A DNA stretch of 64,000 bases from Candidatus Poribacteria bacterium (lineage in GTDB: Bacteria; Poribacteria; WGA-4E; WGA-3G): NCBI GenBank assembly GCA_022826805.1, contig JAJDUH010000071.1, positions 16,947 to 80,946 on the forward strand, in the 5' to 3' direction. Positions 9,397-18,430 of the stretch are shown in pieces (position 1 is the first letter of the stretch; each line of letters begins with the position of its first letter). The notes below the pieces were generated by a model. The model saw only the letters and a list, made by a program, of their open reading frames with translations, did no database searches and was not told the origin of the DNA. Position numbers and translations under genes: made by a program.

Positions 9397-10059
9397 TTGA
9401 TGAAAAAAAAACAGCGAACGACACGGATGTTCCTTCTACATGTAACCCTGCCATTCCTGCTCTTTCTCATCGCTGGATCTATTTCGGTAACCGCCGGTAC
9501 CTCACAGGAGGACGCAGATACCTCAACAGCGGAATCCGACACTGAAACGCAGAGGATGTTACCGCTTATCCGTAATTACTTGACAGAAACTGAAACCAAA
9601 TCCACTTATCCGCTGTTCCGCTCCCATGCAGAGCGTTACTACCCTGAAATAGATGTCAAAAGAGCATCGCGACTATCGACTTTTATGCCAGGGTTGGGAC
9701 AGGCTTATGCTGGTAATTATACAAAAGCGACTCTTTTCCTCACCGCCGAATTAGGTGTTTTTGCACTGGCAGGGTATAACATCGCTCGTGCCTTACATTA
9801 CAACGAACAAGATGTTTTCGAGACGGGATTCCAAGACATCCGTACAGGTGAGTTCTTAACCTATGAACAGGGACGCGCCCGAATGCAAAATCACACCTTT
9901 TTCAGTGGTGTATTTCTGGTAACTGGCATCGGACTGCATATCTGGAATATCCTTGACGCACCAAAGACAGCCGAAGCATATAATAACCGAAGATTTTCCG
10001 TGCAAATGCAACAAACTGATAGTGGATTTCAGTCTCTGGTTTTTTTACATAGATTTTAG
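9397..10059 (+). CDS. DUF5683-like membrane protein
   Basis: 220 residues with an N-terminal hydrophobic segment (LLHVTLPFLLFLIAGSISV) that is a signal peptide or TM anchor. The core MPGLGQAYAGNYTKATLFLTAELGVFALAGYN (about 95-126) resembles DUF5683 proteins, which have a PGxGQxY motif followed by paired membrane helices. A second hydrophobic stretch (FFSGVFLVTGIGLHIWNILDA) follows, and the C-terminus has a short polar tail ending in aromatic residues. An AAGGAG motif precedes the ATG. Function unknown; association with cell-envelope lipoproteins fits its neighbour. Confidence 0.7.
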   Translation: MMKKKQRTTRMFLLHVTLPFLLFLIAGSISVTAGTSQEDADTSTAESDTETQRMLPLIRNYLTETETKSTYPLFRSHAERYYPEIDVKRASRLSTFMPGLGQAYAGNYTKATLFLTAELGVFALAGYNIARALHYNEQDVFETGFQDIRTGEFLTYEQGRARMQNHTFFSGVFLVTGIGLHIWNILDAPKTAEAYNNRRFSVQMQQTDSGFQSLVFLHRF

Positions 10060-10199
10060 TCCTTACTGTTTAAAACTCAGTTATCCTGTAGAAGGAATCT
10101 CCAAATTGTGTTCCTAAAGCGCAGTATGTCTTAGCTTTACATTTCCCGGTGCTTAGCTCAGGTAGAGACGCTTATTTGTGAGAATGCTTTGCAACCCTG

Positions 10200-10988
10200 A
10201 TGTCTAACGAGGACAAAAATGTGCGTTATATCAAACACCTAATCTTTTTATGTTTGCTGATTGGGAGTATTGCTGTAAATGGTGCCGCCACCTCTCTTGT
10301 TGAGAGTGAGAATCTCTCGCCTCAACCGTTACAGATTGGTGAAAAACTAACCTATGATATTAGTTGGAAAAAATTACCTGCTGGAACAAGAACAGACTGG
10401 ATCGCTAAAGAGGAAACGTTAAATGGGGAATCTGTTTATCATATCCGTTCTGAAATGAAAACCCGAGCACTCTTCAGATTCTATAGTTTCCGTAATCAGC
10501 AAGAGACATACCTAAATCCTTCTACCCTCTCTCCTGTCCATTTTCGGAACCAGGTACAAGATCGGAAATATCGTGCCACCGTTGTGGTTGATTTCCGAGA
10601 GGGCGAAGCAGAATATAAAAAAACTTCCCAGCGCAATCCGAAGTCGGCTCAGAAACACGAGGTGAAAACGCTAACAATGCCAGCTGGTACACAAGATGAA
10701 CTATCGACGCTCTATTTTCTACGTTCTAAACACCTCGCACTCGGTAAAACGTATTTTTTCCCGCTCCTTGTGAAGGGAAAAGTACAGAAGGTCACGCTCA
10801 CCGTTGAGCGCACGGAGTTTGTTAAGAATAAGGCACTCGGCAGAGTTAGGACGCTCGTGTTGCGGACCTCGAAAGGTGATCGTTTCTGGCTTACGGACGA
10901 TAAACGGCGGCTACCAGTCAAGATGGAAGCAGAAAGCAAAATAGGGCCACTCAAAGCCGTTTTAAGGAATGTTGAGTTTGCAAACTAA
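10200..10988 (+). CDS. DUF3108-family periplasmic protein
   Basis: 262 residues. A hydrophobic signal segment (HLIFLCLLIGSIAVNGAA) is followed by a DUF3108-type beta-rich domain beginning LQIGEKLTYDISWKKLPAGT and including YHIRSEMKTRALFRFY and LSTLYFLRS. DUF3108 proteins are envelope-associated and poorly characterised. The true start may be the GTG at 10221, which has GAGGA 7 bases upstream and gives a more compact signal peptide. The ATG at 10200 lacks a clear Shine-Dalgarno sequence. No operon partner is evident on either side. Confidence 0.75.
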   Translation: MSNEDKNVRYIKHLIFLCLLIGSIAVNGAATSLVESENLSPQPLQIGEKLTYDISWKKLPAGTRTDWIAKEETLNGESVYHIRSEMKTRALFRFYSFRNQQETYLNPSTLSPVHFRNQVQDRKYRATVVVDFREGEAEYKKTSQRNPKSAQKHEVKTLTMPAGTQDELSTLYFLRSKHLALGKTYFFPLLVKGKVQKVTLTVERTEFVKNKALGRVRTLVLRTSKGDRFWLTDDKRRLPVKMEAESKIGPLKAVLRNVEFAN

Positions 10989-11005
10989 GTCCGTAATAAA
11001 ATTTT

Positions 11006-11079
11006 GTAGCCCAATAGGAGACCCACCCGTTCCTCGATAGGGGAAAGTTTCCTAAACGGGCTCTCTACGCGAGGTCTCC
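11006..11079. repeat. Triple-nested palindrome with GTAG foot
   Basis: After GTAG at 11006, three palindromes lie one inside another: GGAGACC (11017-11023) with GGTCTCC (11073-11079), CCCGTT (11026-11031) with AACGGG (11055-11060), and GGAAA-G-TTTCC (11042-11052). The arms are exact. This looks like repeated insertion of one hairpin into the loop of another. Confidence 0.75.
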
Positions 11080-11131
11080 AATTTATCTTAAAAATGGTAG
11101 CCGGGATTTCCAACCTTGCCCGCTTTGAGTC

Positions 11132-11162
11132 GTAGGTTGGGTTGCGCGCAGCGAAACCCAAC
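11132..11162. repeat. Compact GTAG hairpin, GTTGGGTT type (copy R1)
   Basis: GTAG then GTTGGGTT, a GC-rich loop (GCGCGCAGCG) and AACCCAAC. Longer versions of the same hairpin occur at 47345 and 51278, and inverted ends occur at 47550-47611 and 48792. Confidence 0.75.
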
Positions 11163-11196
11163 ATCTGCCAGACTGACGACTGGTAACTGACAACTT

Positions 11197-14100
11197 ATGA
11201 TAGAACTTTTACGTAAAACGGATAATTATCAGACGCTTGTGTCACGTCTTAAAGACGGTCAGAAGCTCCCGTGGCTCAGAGGATTGGCGAACGCGTCTAC
11301 TGCCTATCTTTTAGCAACGCTAATTGATGATTTCCCAGAAAGATCTTTCCTAATTGTGCTGCCTTCACAGCGTGAAGCCGAACAGATACTTGAAGAGATC
11401 TGCACGTATCAGGCATATCCTGCTTTGGACATTACACCGATGTCTGATGCGTATCCAGAACTTAATCTTTTCCCAGGATGGCATCGCAAATTCATTGAGG
11501 GGATTGCACCACCCAAAAATATCGTCGCAGATCGGATGCGATGTCTTGATCGCTTGCTCCATCAAAAACGGAGCGTCGTTGTCACGACAAGCCAAGCCAT
11601 GCTTTACAAGCTGCCCTCGCGAACACGTTTGGCTGCCGCCTGTCGTGTCCTTAATCTCGGCGACGAGATTGATCCAGACGACATTGCAGTCATGCTAATG
11701 TGTGGTGGGTACCAGAACGTTGAACTCGTAGAAGTCAAAGGTGAATTTGCGCGCAGAGGCGATATTTTAGATGTCTATCCACTTACCGCTGATGCTCCCA
11801 TACGCATCGAATTTTTTGGAGATGAACTGGATGCAATCCGGGCATTTGATCCAGTTTCGCAACGTTCAACGGAATCTCTTGAATCCGTGACACTCACGCC
11901 CCTCCGCGAAATCTTTTCTATTGAGATGTCCATAGATTATTGGCGAACACAAACGGATGCTCTCATTCGGGAAGGGGCAACACCCCAACTAAAAAATGCT
12001 ATTTGGGAAATGACACAGCACCTAACAGAAAGCGCATCTTCTCACTATGGACTTGCCAGTTGTGACTTAAATAACGAAATTGATGCATTCTTGTCGATGC
12101 TTACTTCGGAAACCGAACTCCTCACAGATTACCTGTCTGATGACACGATTATCTGCTTGATTGAACCGCAGTGGCAGAAGCGGGAAGCAGTGCACATGCA
12201 CGAGCAGATGCAGGAATCCTATAAACAAAAACTTGATGAATCTCATTTCGTCGTGCCACCCGATAAACTCTTGGTACCCTTTGAAACGCTTACTGCTCAA
12301 ATCGAGAAGTATCCAATCATCTCTTCGTCTTTAGCACCTCCGCGTGAAATCACAGACAACAAATTCGTCCCACTGCCTTTTGAAATGAAGCCGCTCGCGT
12401 TACCATCTGGGAACTATCAAACGGTTATTAATCAGATGAAAACATGGACCCAGCAAGGACATCAAGTTCATCTCTTCTGTGAAACCCCACAGCAATCCAA
12501 GCGGGTGTCTGAAATTTTAGCCGAACGCGAGCTGCTGCCACCGGATATTGACATCAGTGTAGGGGCAATCAGTCAAGGATTTCTCAATGAATCGCTGAAT
12601 CTTGTTGTCATTTCTGAAGATGAACTTTTTGGAAATCGTCAGCACCGTCCAATTCGGCGTCGCTCTACCACAGATGGAACACCGATTCTCAGTCTTATTG
12701 ATCTCAAGCCTGGAGACTATGTTGTTCACATCTCGCACGGTATTGCTATTTATGATGGCATACGTCGGTTGGATATTGATGGCAAGTCGCAAGATTTTTT
12801 GATTCTCAAATACAGCGCAGACGATATCCTCTACGTGCCTACTTATCAAGTCGATCTCGTCCAAAAGTACATCGGTAGCAAGAATGAAGCATACAAACCA
12901 CGCCTTGATCGTCTCGGCGGCGTCGCTTGGCAGCGCCGAAAGGGACGTGTCAAAGCATCAATACAGGAAATGGCGGATGAACTCCTTAAGTTGTATGCGC
13001 TCCGACAGGCACGAACAGGGTATAGTTTCCCTGCTGAAATCCCTTGGCAAACCGAGTTTGAAGCCCTCTTTCCTTATCAGGAAACCAATGACCAACTCCA
13101 AGCCATCGAAGACGTTAAAACAGATATGGAAAGTGAACGACCGATGGATAGGCTTGTATGTGGTGACGTTGGATACGGAAAGACAGAGGTTGCTCTCCGT
13201 GCAGCCTTTAAAGCCGTCATGTCAGAAAAGCAGGTCGCGATTCTCGTTCCAACAACTATTCTCGCACTCCAGCACTACGATACCTTTGAAAAACGTTTTC
13301 AATCTTTCCCTGTCCATGTCGAAATGCTAAACCGGTTCCGGACACCGAAGAAGGTAAAGCAGATTAAGGAAGGATTGGCAGAAGGTACTGTAGACATCGT
13401 TATTGGCACCCACAGCCTCCTCTCCAAAACGGTAAAGTTTGACAATCTCGGACTCCTTGTAGTTGATGAGGAGCATCGTTTTGGTGTTAAACACAAAGAG
13501 AAAATCAAACAGTTCAAAGAAACCATTGATGTGCTTACGTTGACTGCTACCCCGATTCCCCGCACGCTCCACATGTCACTCGTCGGTATTCGGGATTTCA
13601 GCGTTATCAATACACCGCCAGCAGATCGATTGCCGATTCAGACCCAGGTCATGCCTTACGACTCCGAGATTATTCGAAACGCTATCACCGCAGAATTAAG
13701 TCGCGATGGACAGGTGTTCTTTGTTCACAATCGTGTTCAGGATATCCAGAGTATTGCATTGGCTGTTCAGCAACTCGTACCCGAGGCACGCGTCGCTGTC
13801 GCACATGGGCAGATGCCAGAACGGGAATTGGAATCCGTTATGCTTGAGTTTGTCCGCCACAAACACGATATCCTCGTCTGTACAATGATTATTGAATCAG
13901 GACTGGATATACCCAATGTTAATACGATCCTAATTAATCGGGCAGATGCGCTCGGTTTGGCGCAACTCTATCAGTTACGTGGACGAGTCGGCAGAGCTAC
14001 CGCGCAGGCTTACGGATATCTGTTCTATCCGCAGCATCACGCGATTACAGAAGGCGCACAGAAGCGACTCCGAGTTATTGAGGAATTCACCGACCTCGGT

Positions 14101-14700
14101 TCGGGTTTTAAAATAGCGCTTCGAGATCTCGAGATTCGCGGGACAGGGAATATCCTTGGGGCTGAACAGCATGGACATATCGTTACCGTCGGCTATGAAC
14201 TTTATTGTAAACTCCTTGAAGAAGCAGTAATGGCACTAAAGGGTGAAAAGGTCGAGGAGACTGTCGAGACACGCATCAGTTTGCCTATTGAGGCGTATCT
14301 CCCCGACGACTACGTGCCAGACAGCCGCCAAAAGGTCTCTGTCTACAAAAAAATTGCTGGACTAAAAGACAGTGATGCAATCATGGAACTCCGCGAGGAA
14401 CTTCAAGACCGCTACGGCTCTATTCCTGAACCCGTTGAAATGTTGCTTGAAGTTGCAAGCCTTAAGCAGCTCAGTAACCGCTTGGGTATCACCGCTGTTG
14501 TTGCTGGAAAGGAACAAGTGAAGGTTACATTTGAGGAACAAAACCCACGAATTAATGTGAAGAAATTTGTTGAAATAGTACACCAAAATAAGAACCTTCA
14601 GTTGCAACCACCCGCGCAACTCAGAATTCGCATGCCAGGGATGACTGGCGCAAATATGTTAACCGAACTGCAGCAAACTTTGCAGTTGTTTATTGAATAA
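11197..14700 (+). CDS. mfd: Transcription-repair coupling factor Mfd
   Basis: 1167 residues, close to the 1148 of E. coli Mfd. The order is an N-terminal UvrB-homology region (EFARRGDILDVYPL about 180-193), an RNA-polymerase-interacting domain (LKPGDYVVHISHGIAIYDGI, about 500-520), and an SF2 DNA translocase with Walker A GDVGYGKTE (about 652), DEEH box VVDEEHRFG (about 752), and motif VI QLRGRVGR. A C-terminal TRCF domain (LPDDYVPDSRQKVSVYKKIA) completes it. Mfd removes RNA polymerase stalled at lesions and recruits UvrA. The ATG lacks a strong Shine-Dalgarno sequence. It is followed at 145 bases by the parvulin cluster, on the same strand but not obviously linked in function. Confidence 0.97.
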   Translation: MIELLRKTDNYQTLVSRLKDGQKLPWLRGLANASTAYLLATLIDDFPERSFLIVLPSQREAEQILEEICTYQAYPALDITPMSDAYPELNLFPGWHRKFIEGIAPPKNIVADRMRCLDRLLHQKRSVVVTTSQAMLYKLPSRTRLAAACRVLNLGDEIDPDDIAVMLMCGGYQNVELVEVKGEFARRGDILDVYPLTADAPIRIEFFGDELDAIRAFDPVSQRSTESLESVTLTPLREIFSIEMSIDYWRTQTDALIREGATPQLKNAIWEMTQHLTESASSHYGLASCDLNNEIDAFLSMLTSETELLTDYLSDDTIICLIEPQWQKREAVHMHEQMQESYKQKLDESHFVVPPDKLLVPFETLTAQIEKYPIISSSLAPPREITDNKFVPLPFEMKPLALPSGNYQTVINQMKTWTQQGHQVHLFCETPQQSKRVSEILAERELLPPDIDISVGAISQGFLNESLNLVVISEDELFGNRQHRPIRRRSTTDGTPILSLIDLKPGDYVVHISHGIAIYDGIRRLDIDGKSQDFLILKYSADDILYVPTYQVDLVQKYIGSKNEAYKPRLDRLGGVAWQRRKGRVKASIQEMADELLKLYALRQARTGYSFPAEIPWQTEFEALFPYQETNDQLQAIEDVKTDMESERPMDRLVCGDVGYGKTEVALRAAFKAVMSEKQVAILVPTTILALQHYDTFEKRFQSFPVHVEMLNRFRTPKKVKQIKEGLAEGTVDIVIGTHSLLSKTVKFDNLGLLVVDEEHRFGVKHKEKIKQFKETIDVLTLTATPIPRTLHMSLVGIRDFSVINTPPADRLPIQTQVMPYDSEIIRNAITAELSRDGQVFFVHNRVQDIQSIALAVQQLVPEARVAVAHGQMPERELESVMLEFVRHKHDILVCTMIIESGLDIPNVNTILINRADALGLAQLYQLRGRVGRATAQAYGYLFYPQHHAITEGAQKRLRVIEEFTDLGSGFKIALRDLEIRGTGNILGAEQHGHIVTVGYELYCKLLEEAVMALKGEKVEETVETRISLPIEAYLPDDYVPDSRQKVSVYKKIAGLKDSDAIMELREELQDRYGSIPEPVEMLLEVASLKQLSNRLGITAVVAGKEQVKVTFEEQNPRINVKKFVEIVHQNKNLQLQPPAQLRIRMPGMTGANMLTELQQTLQLFIE

Positions 14701-14844
14701 GCGTAAAAGCGAAAGGTCAACGAAAAAGACGTGCTACGCGCGTTATCCAAAGCGCGTAAGCCCAACCAACGGACGGGCTGGGTATACGGAAAGGTCCTTC
14801 ATTTTCCAAACCGACCCGACCGAACCGCAAGGAACATTAAAAAT

Positions 14845-15816
14845 ATGAAAAAAACGATTACTATTTTTGTAATTGTCATTATGACCTGCCTACTCACATG
14901 GCGGTTTGTTCAGTCCGATGGTCATGAACAATCCATGCCGGCTGTGGACGAAAGCCAGGTAATTTTGGCAGCCTACAAATGGAACGACAAATCCTATGAG
15001 ATCTCGCTGGCAGACTTAAACGCCGCCATCGCTGAATTGCCTGTCTACCGGCAACAGAACTATGAGAACAGAGAGGATAAAGCCGAGTATCTCGAGGAAT
15101 TAATAGAGGAACGTCTCAAAATCCTACGGGCTACTGATGAAGGGTTTGATACGCTCCCTGAACACCTCAAGAAGCTCGAGGATTATACGCATCAGCTCAT
15201 GGTTGAGAAATTAACCGAGGCTGAAGTCGATGCCAAGGTCGTCTATACCGATGAAGAGCTCATGGCTTATTATCAAGAAAATCTCAGTGAGTATATTGAG
15301 GATGCCAAAGTTCGCGCAACCTGCATCTCACTCGACGATGAAGACCTTGCTTATGAAACGCTTGATGCTATCAAAGCTGGAAAGGATATCGTTGAGATGG
15401 CAAAGGAACTCTCCGAAGCTGGAAAACTTGCTTCTGGACCCGGCACTAATCGCGATGATCCCGGCAATACCTATTTCTTCTCGAAAGCCGCTTCCGCGCG
15501 TTGGTCAGAATTCATTGAAGCCGCCTTCGCGTTAGAGGTCGGCGAAATGACAGATGCTGTCTTTGAAACCGAGGTTAACGACGCAGTCTTCTACCTCATC
15601 TTCCGTAAAGAGGAACATCAGCCTGACCGTCAGCAGGAATTCGAGGAAGTTAAAGATGATATTGTACGGACCATTGAACGCGAAAAGAAGCGGGAACGTA
15701 TCAACGAGTGGGTCGAAGAAATCTCGGCAAGAGGCAAACTGCAGACCTATCCTGAAAATATTCCAGAGCCACCGCAACCTGAAGAAGAAGCGGAGACCGA
15801 GGCGTCAGACGAATAG
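14845..15816 (+). CDS. Parvulin-like (PpiC/SurA-type) periplasmic protein, copy 1
   Basis: The track starts at 14731, but the ATG at 14845 follows AAGGAA and gives a clean signal anchor (KKTITIFVIVIMTCLLTWRF), so I use it. The predicted mature part has a SurA-like N-terminal helical region (DLNAAIAELPVYRQQNYEN ... EYLEELIEERLKILRA) and then a parvulin-like domain (AKVRATCISLDDEDLAYETLDAIKAGKDIVEMAKELSEAG ... ALEVGEMTDAVF), and ends in a Glu-rich tail. The GPGTN...DPGNTYFFSK segment occupies the place of the usual GGDLGW loop, so isomerase activity is uncertain. It is paralogous to the next gene and begins an envelope-assembly cluster ending in lptD. Confidence 0.75.
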   Translation: MKKTITIFVIVIMTCLLTWRFVQSDGHEQSMPAVDESQVILAAYKWNDKSYEISLADLNAAIAELPVYRQQNYENREDKAEYLEELIEERLKILRATDEGFDTLPEHLKKLEDYTHQLMVEKLTEAEVDAKVVYTDEELMAYYQENLSEYIEDAKVRATCISLDDEDLAYETLDAIKAGKDIVEMAKELSEAGKLASGPGTNRDDPGNTYFFSKAASARWSEFIEAAFALEVGEMTDAVFETEVNDAVFYLIFRKEEHQPDRQQEFEEVKDDIVRTIEREKKRERINEWVEEISARGKLQTYPENIPEPPQPEEEAETEASDE

Positions 15817-15886
15817 TCTATTCCCATTTTGTGGAAGCAACCTCCAGTTCTAAAACTGGGCGGAGAAAAGGAGTTAGAATAAAATA

Positions 15887-16957
15887 ATGCTCACAAGAAT
15901 GATAACCTTCATGGGCAAAATGGATAACCGAAATCCGAAGTCAGCCCATAGCAATCAGCGTACGGGACAGAAGCAATTCTCGGTTATCTCCCTACTTTTA
16001 CTCGCGGTTATTGCTATACACCCCGTCTTCTACAGTTGTGGGGACAAGGCAATCGGTGCCGATGGCACTGTCATCGCAGAATTTGAATGGAACGGCAAGC
16101 AGCACATCACGCTTGAAGAGATGCAGCAAGAGATTAGCGAACTTCCAGAATACAAGCAGCGGCAGTATCAGGACAAAGAGGGCTTGGAAACCTATATGCT
16201 CCTTATGGCGGAGAGCCGCTTGATTCTTAACCTCGCTCGCGACCAAGGACTCAATGAAGATCCGGAAATTCTCAAGAAGGTCCAAGACTATCTCCATGAG
16301 TTGATGGTTAAGAAAATTACCGCTCAGGAAATTGACGATAAACTTGCTTTGAACGAGCAGGACCACCTCGAATACTACGAAGCGCATAAGGAAGACTACG
16401 TCCGTCCTGAACAGGTCAGGCTTATGTGTATTACCCTTACCGATAAGGTGCGAGCAGACGAAACTTACGCCCAAATCACAGGCGGAAGAGACATAGCCGA
16501 AGTCGCTCAGGAACTTTCCGACAAGGGTGAACTCGTCGGCCCCGGTGCAAATCCTGCCAGCCCTGGCGATACCGACTATATCAGTCGAGAATCCTTTCCA
16601 GCTGGAACCGAACCTTTCTTAGATGCAGCCTTCGCCGCTGAGATCGGCGCGATGCATGATGGTGTTATTGAAGTTGATGTCCAAGGACAGATGTACTACA
16701 TGATGTTCCGCAAGGATGAAGCGCGTGATGCTTATCAGAAGCCTTTTGATGAAGAGGACGTCCGTAGAAATGTAGAACGCAAGGTTGAGCGCGAAAAACG
16801 GCAGGCACTCATGGATGAGTGGATTCGCCAGCTCCGCGAGCGTGCTGAAGTCAAAACCTATATCGATCGCATTCCAGAGGCACCCTCCGAGGAGGAAGCG
16901 GCTGAGGATGAACCCAAAGCAGAAGAAACACCTGCTGAGGGAGAACCTGAAGAATAG
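15887..16957 (+). CDS. Parvulin-like periplasmic protein, copy 2, possible lipoprotein
   Basis: 356 residues, clearly paralogous to copy 1: EFEWNGKQHITLEEMQQEISELPEYKQRQYQDKEGLETYML matches the equivalent segment upstream. A hydrophobic segment ends in FYSC, which could be an atypical lipobox. An internal ATG (MDNRNPK) is an alternative start. The parvulin-like region is QVRLMCITLTDKVRADETYAQITGGRDIAEVAQELSDKG followed by DTDYISRESFPAGTEPFLDAAFAAEIG. The C-terminal tail is Glu/Pro-rich. The spacing of AAGGAG to the ATG is long (about 14 bases). It likely acts as a periplasmic chaperone for outer-membrane proteins, by analogy with SurA. Confidence 0.72.
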   Translation: MLTRMITFMGKMDNRNPKSAHSNQRTGQKQFSVISLLLLAVIAIHPVFYSCGDKAIGADGTVIAEFEWNGKQHITLEEMQQEISELPEYKQRQYQDKEGLETYMLLMAESRLILNLARDQGLNEDPEILKKVQDYLHELMVKKITAQEIDDKLALNEQDHLEYYEAHKEDYVRPEQVRLMCITLTDKVRADETYAQITGGRDIAEVAQELSDKGELVGPGANPASPGDTDYISRESFPAGTEPFLDAAFAAEIGAMHDGVIEVDVQGQMYYMMFRKDEARDAYQKPFDEEDVRRNVERKVEREKRQALMDEWIRQLRERAEVKTYIDRIPEAPSEEEAAEDEPKAEETPAEGEPEE

Positions 16958-17117
16958 TAGTTGGCGATTGGCGGCTTGCTGTTAGTAGTTGGTAGTCAGC
17001 AGTCAGTAAGAGGACTCTATTTTCTTAGAATGACTCTTCACCGGCTGCTGATAGCCATTTGTTATCTGCTAATTGCCAATTGCTAATCGCTATTCGCCTT
17101 AAATAGGAGGTATGCAC

Positions 17118-18422
17118 ATGGTCTATAAAACGGCTGCCTATCTCACCATTTGTCTGCTGCTCATTACTTATGGGCTAACAACCGGCACTGCCCGCACTTT
17201 CGACAAAATCGTCGCTTACGTCAATGACGATATTGTAACCAAACGGGAACTCGATGTCTTAGTGAACCAGCGCGCAGTGGAACTTCAGCAGATTTATCGT
17301 TTTAGTGAACGAGAAGCACGCAGCGAAGCTGAACGACAACGCCAAGAACTCCTTGACCGTCTGATCCGTCAGATGCTGCTGTTGGAGGCAGCGCTAACAT
17401 TGAAAATCACTGTTAACGACGCAGAAGTCGAGCAGTACATCCAGGAATTTAAAAATAGATACCAGATTGCAACCGACCAGGAATTCAAAGAACAATTAAA
17501 TAAAGAGGGTATGACGCTCGTCGCTTTTCGTGAACAAGCAGAACGCAATCTTAAAGCCGAGAAACTTGTGATGGGGAGAATTGTCCCTCGATTGCAGGTG
17601 CGGGACAGCGAGATCCAAACATTTTTTGAGGAGAATCGAGATCAATTGCCCGTTAAATCCGATAAAGTGGATCTGCGGCACATCTTTATCGCTTTTGAAC
17701 CGACCCAAGTTGATCGGGATACGGCTTACAGCAACGTTAAGAAAGTTCGCAACGAAGTCTTAACGGAGGGTGCTGATTTTGAAGATATCGCGAAGCGTTA
17801 CACTTCAGAGCAAAACCCTACTTCACAGGCTGGGATCCTCATAGAAGCTACCACTGATGAACTCAGCAGATTTCCGAACATATTTCAGGACGTACTAACA
17901 AATTTAGCAGCCGGTGAGGTGAGTGAACCCATTGAAGGAAACGAAGGGCTCTACCTTTTTAAAGTTGAGACAAAAGACGATAAAATGACCGCCTTTCGTT
18001 ACCTCATCGTACCACTTGAAATTAGCTCGGAGGCGATGCAAGCCGCACGCCAGCGTAGCGTTGAGATTTTCAAAAAATTAGAAAACGGAGAAGATTTTAA
18101 TACACTCGCCAAGACAAATTCCGATGATACCGATACGCGAGAAAATGGAGGCTATCTTGGAGTTCGATCCTTATCCGATCTTAATCCCAATACCCGTAGA
18201 ATCATTGAACCTCTGGCAGCGGGTGCTTATAGTAATCCCCATGAAACCGAGTCTGGACTCCACATTTTCATGGTGGACGAGCGAAACAGTCCAGACCTCA
18301 CTGATGCTGAGAAGCGACAGATTATTTCTATACTCCGTCAGCAGCGCTTTCAGGAAGAATGGAACGCATACACCGACAGTCTCATCGCGAATGCTTACAT
18401 CGAAATTAAATTGAAAGAGTAA
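17118..18422 (+). CDS. surA: SurA-like chaperone with two parvulin domains
   Basis: 436 residues in the track, close to the 428 of E. coli SurA. The second ATG (17118) lies 7 bases after AGGAGG, whereas the first (17112) is too close, so I start at 17118. A signal peptide (about 1-25) is followed by the SurA N-terminal domain (FDKIVAYVNDDIVTKRELD ... LLDRLIRQMLLLEAA), parvulin 1 (DLRHIFIAFEP ... ADFEDIAKRYTSEQNPTSQAG) and parvulin 2 (AFRYLIVPLEI ... EDFNTLAKTNSDDTDTRENGGYLG). SurA escorts outer-membrane proteins, LptD among them, through the periplasm. It ends 8 bases before the lptD-like gene, the same pairing as in E. coli (lptD-surA) but in the reverse order. Confidence 0.85.
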   Translation: MVYKTAAYLTICLLLITYGLTTGTARTFDKIVAYVNDDIVTKRELDVLVNQRAVELQQIYRFSEREARSEAERQRQELLDRLIRQMLLLEAALTLKITVNDAEVEQYIQEFKNRYQIATDQEFKEQLNKEGMTLVAFREQAERNLKAEKLVMGRIVPRLQVRDSEIQTFFEENRDQLPVKSDKVDLRHIFIAFEPTQVDRDTAYSNVKKVRNEVLTEGADFEDIAKRYTSEQNPTSQAGILIEATTDELSRFPNIFQDVLTNLAAGEVSEPIEGNEGLYLFKVETKDDKMTAFRYLIVPLEISSEAMQAARQRSVEIFKKLENGEDFNTLAKTNSDDTDTRENGGYLGVRSLSDLNPNTRRIIEPLAAGAYSNPHETESGLHIFMVDERNSPDLTDAEKRQIISILRQQRFQEEWNAYTDSLIANAYIEIKLKE

Positions 18423-18430
18423 GAAGATAC

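Noticed and set aside
10148-10199. tRNA-like text (TTAGCTCAGGTAGAG) before the DUF3108 gene
   Set aside because: The D-arm-like block is present, but no anticodon arm of correct size and no T-arm GGTTCGA follow before the next start codon, so a tRNA gene cannot be supported.
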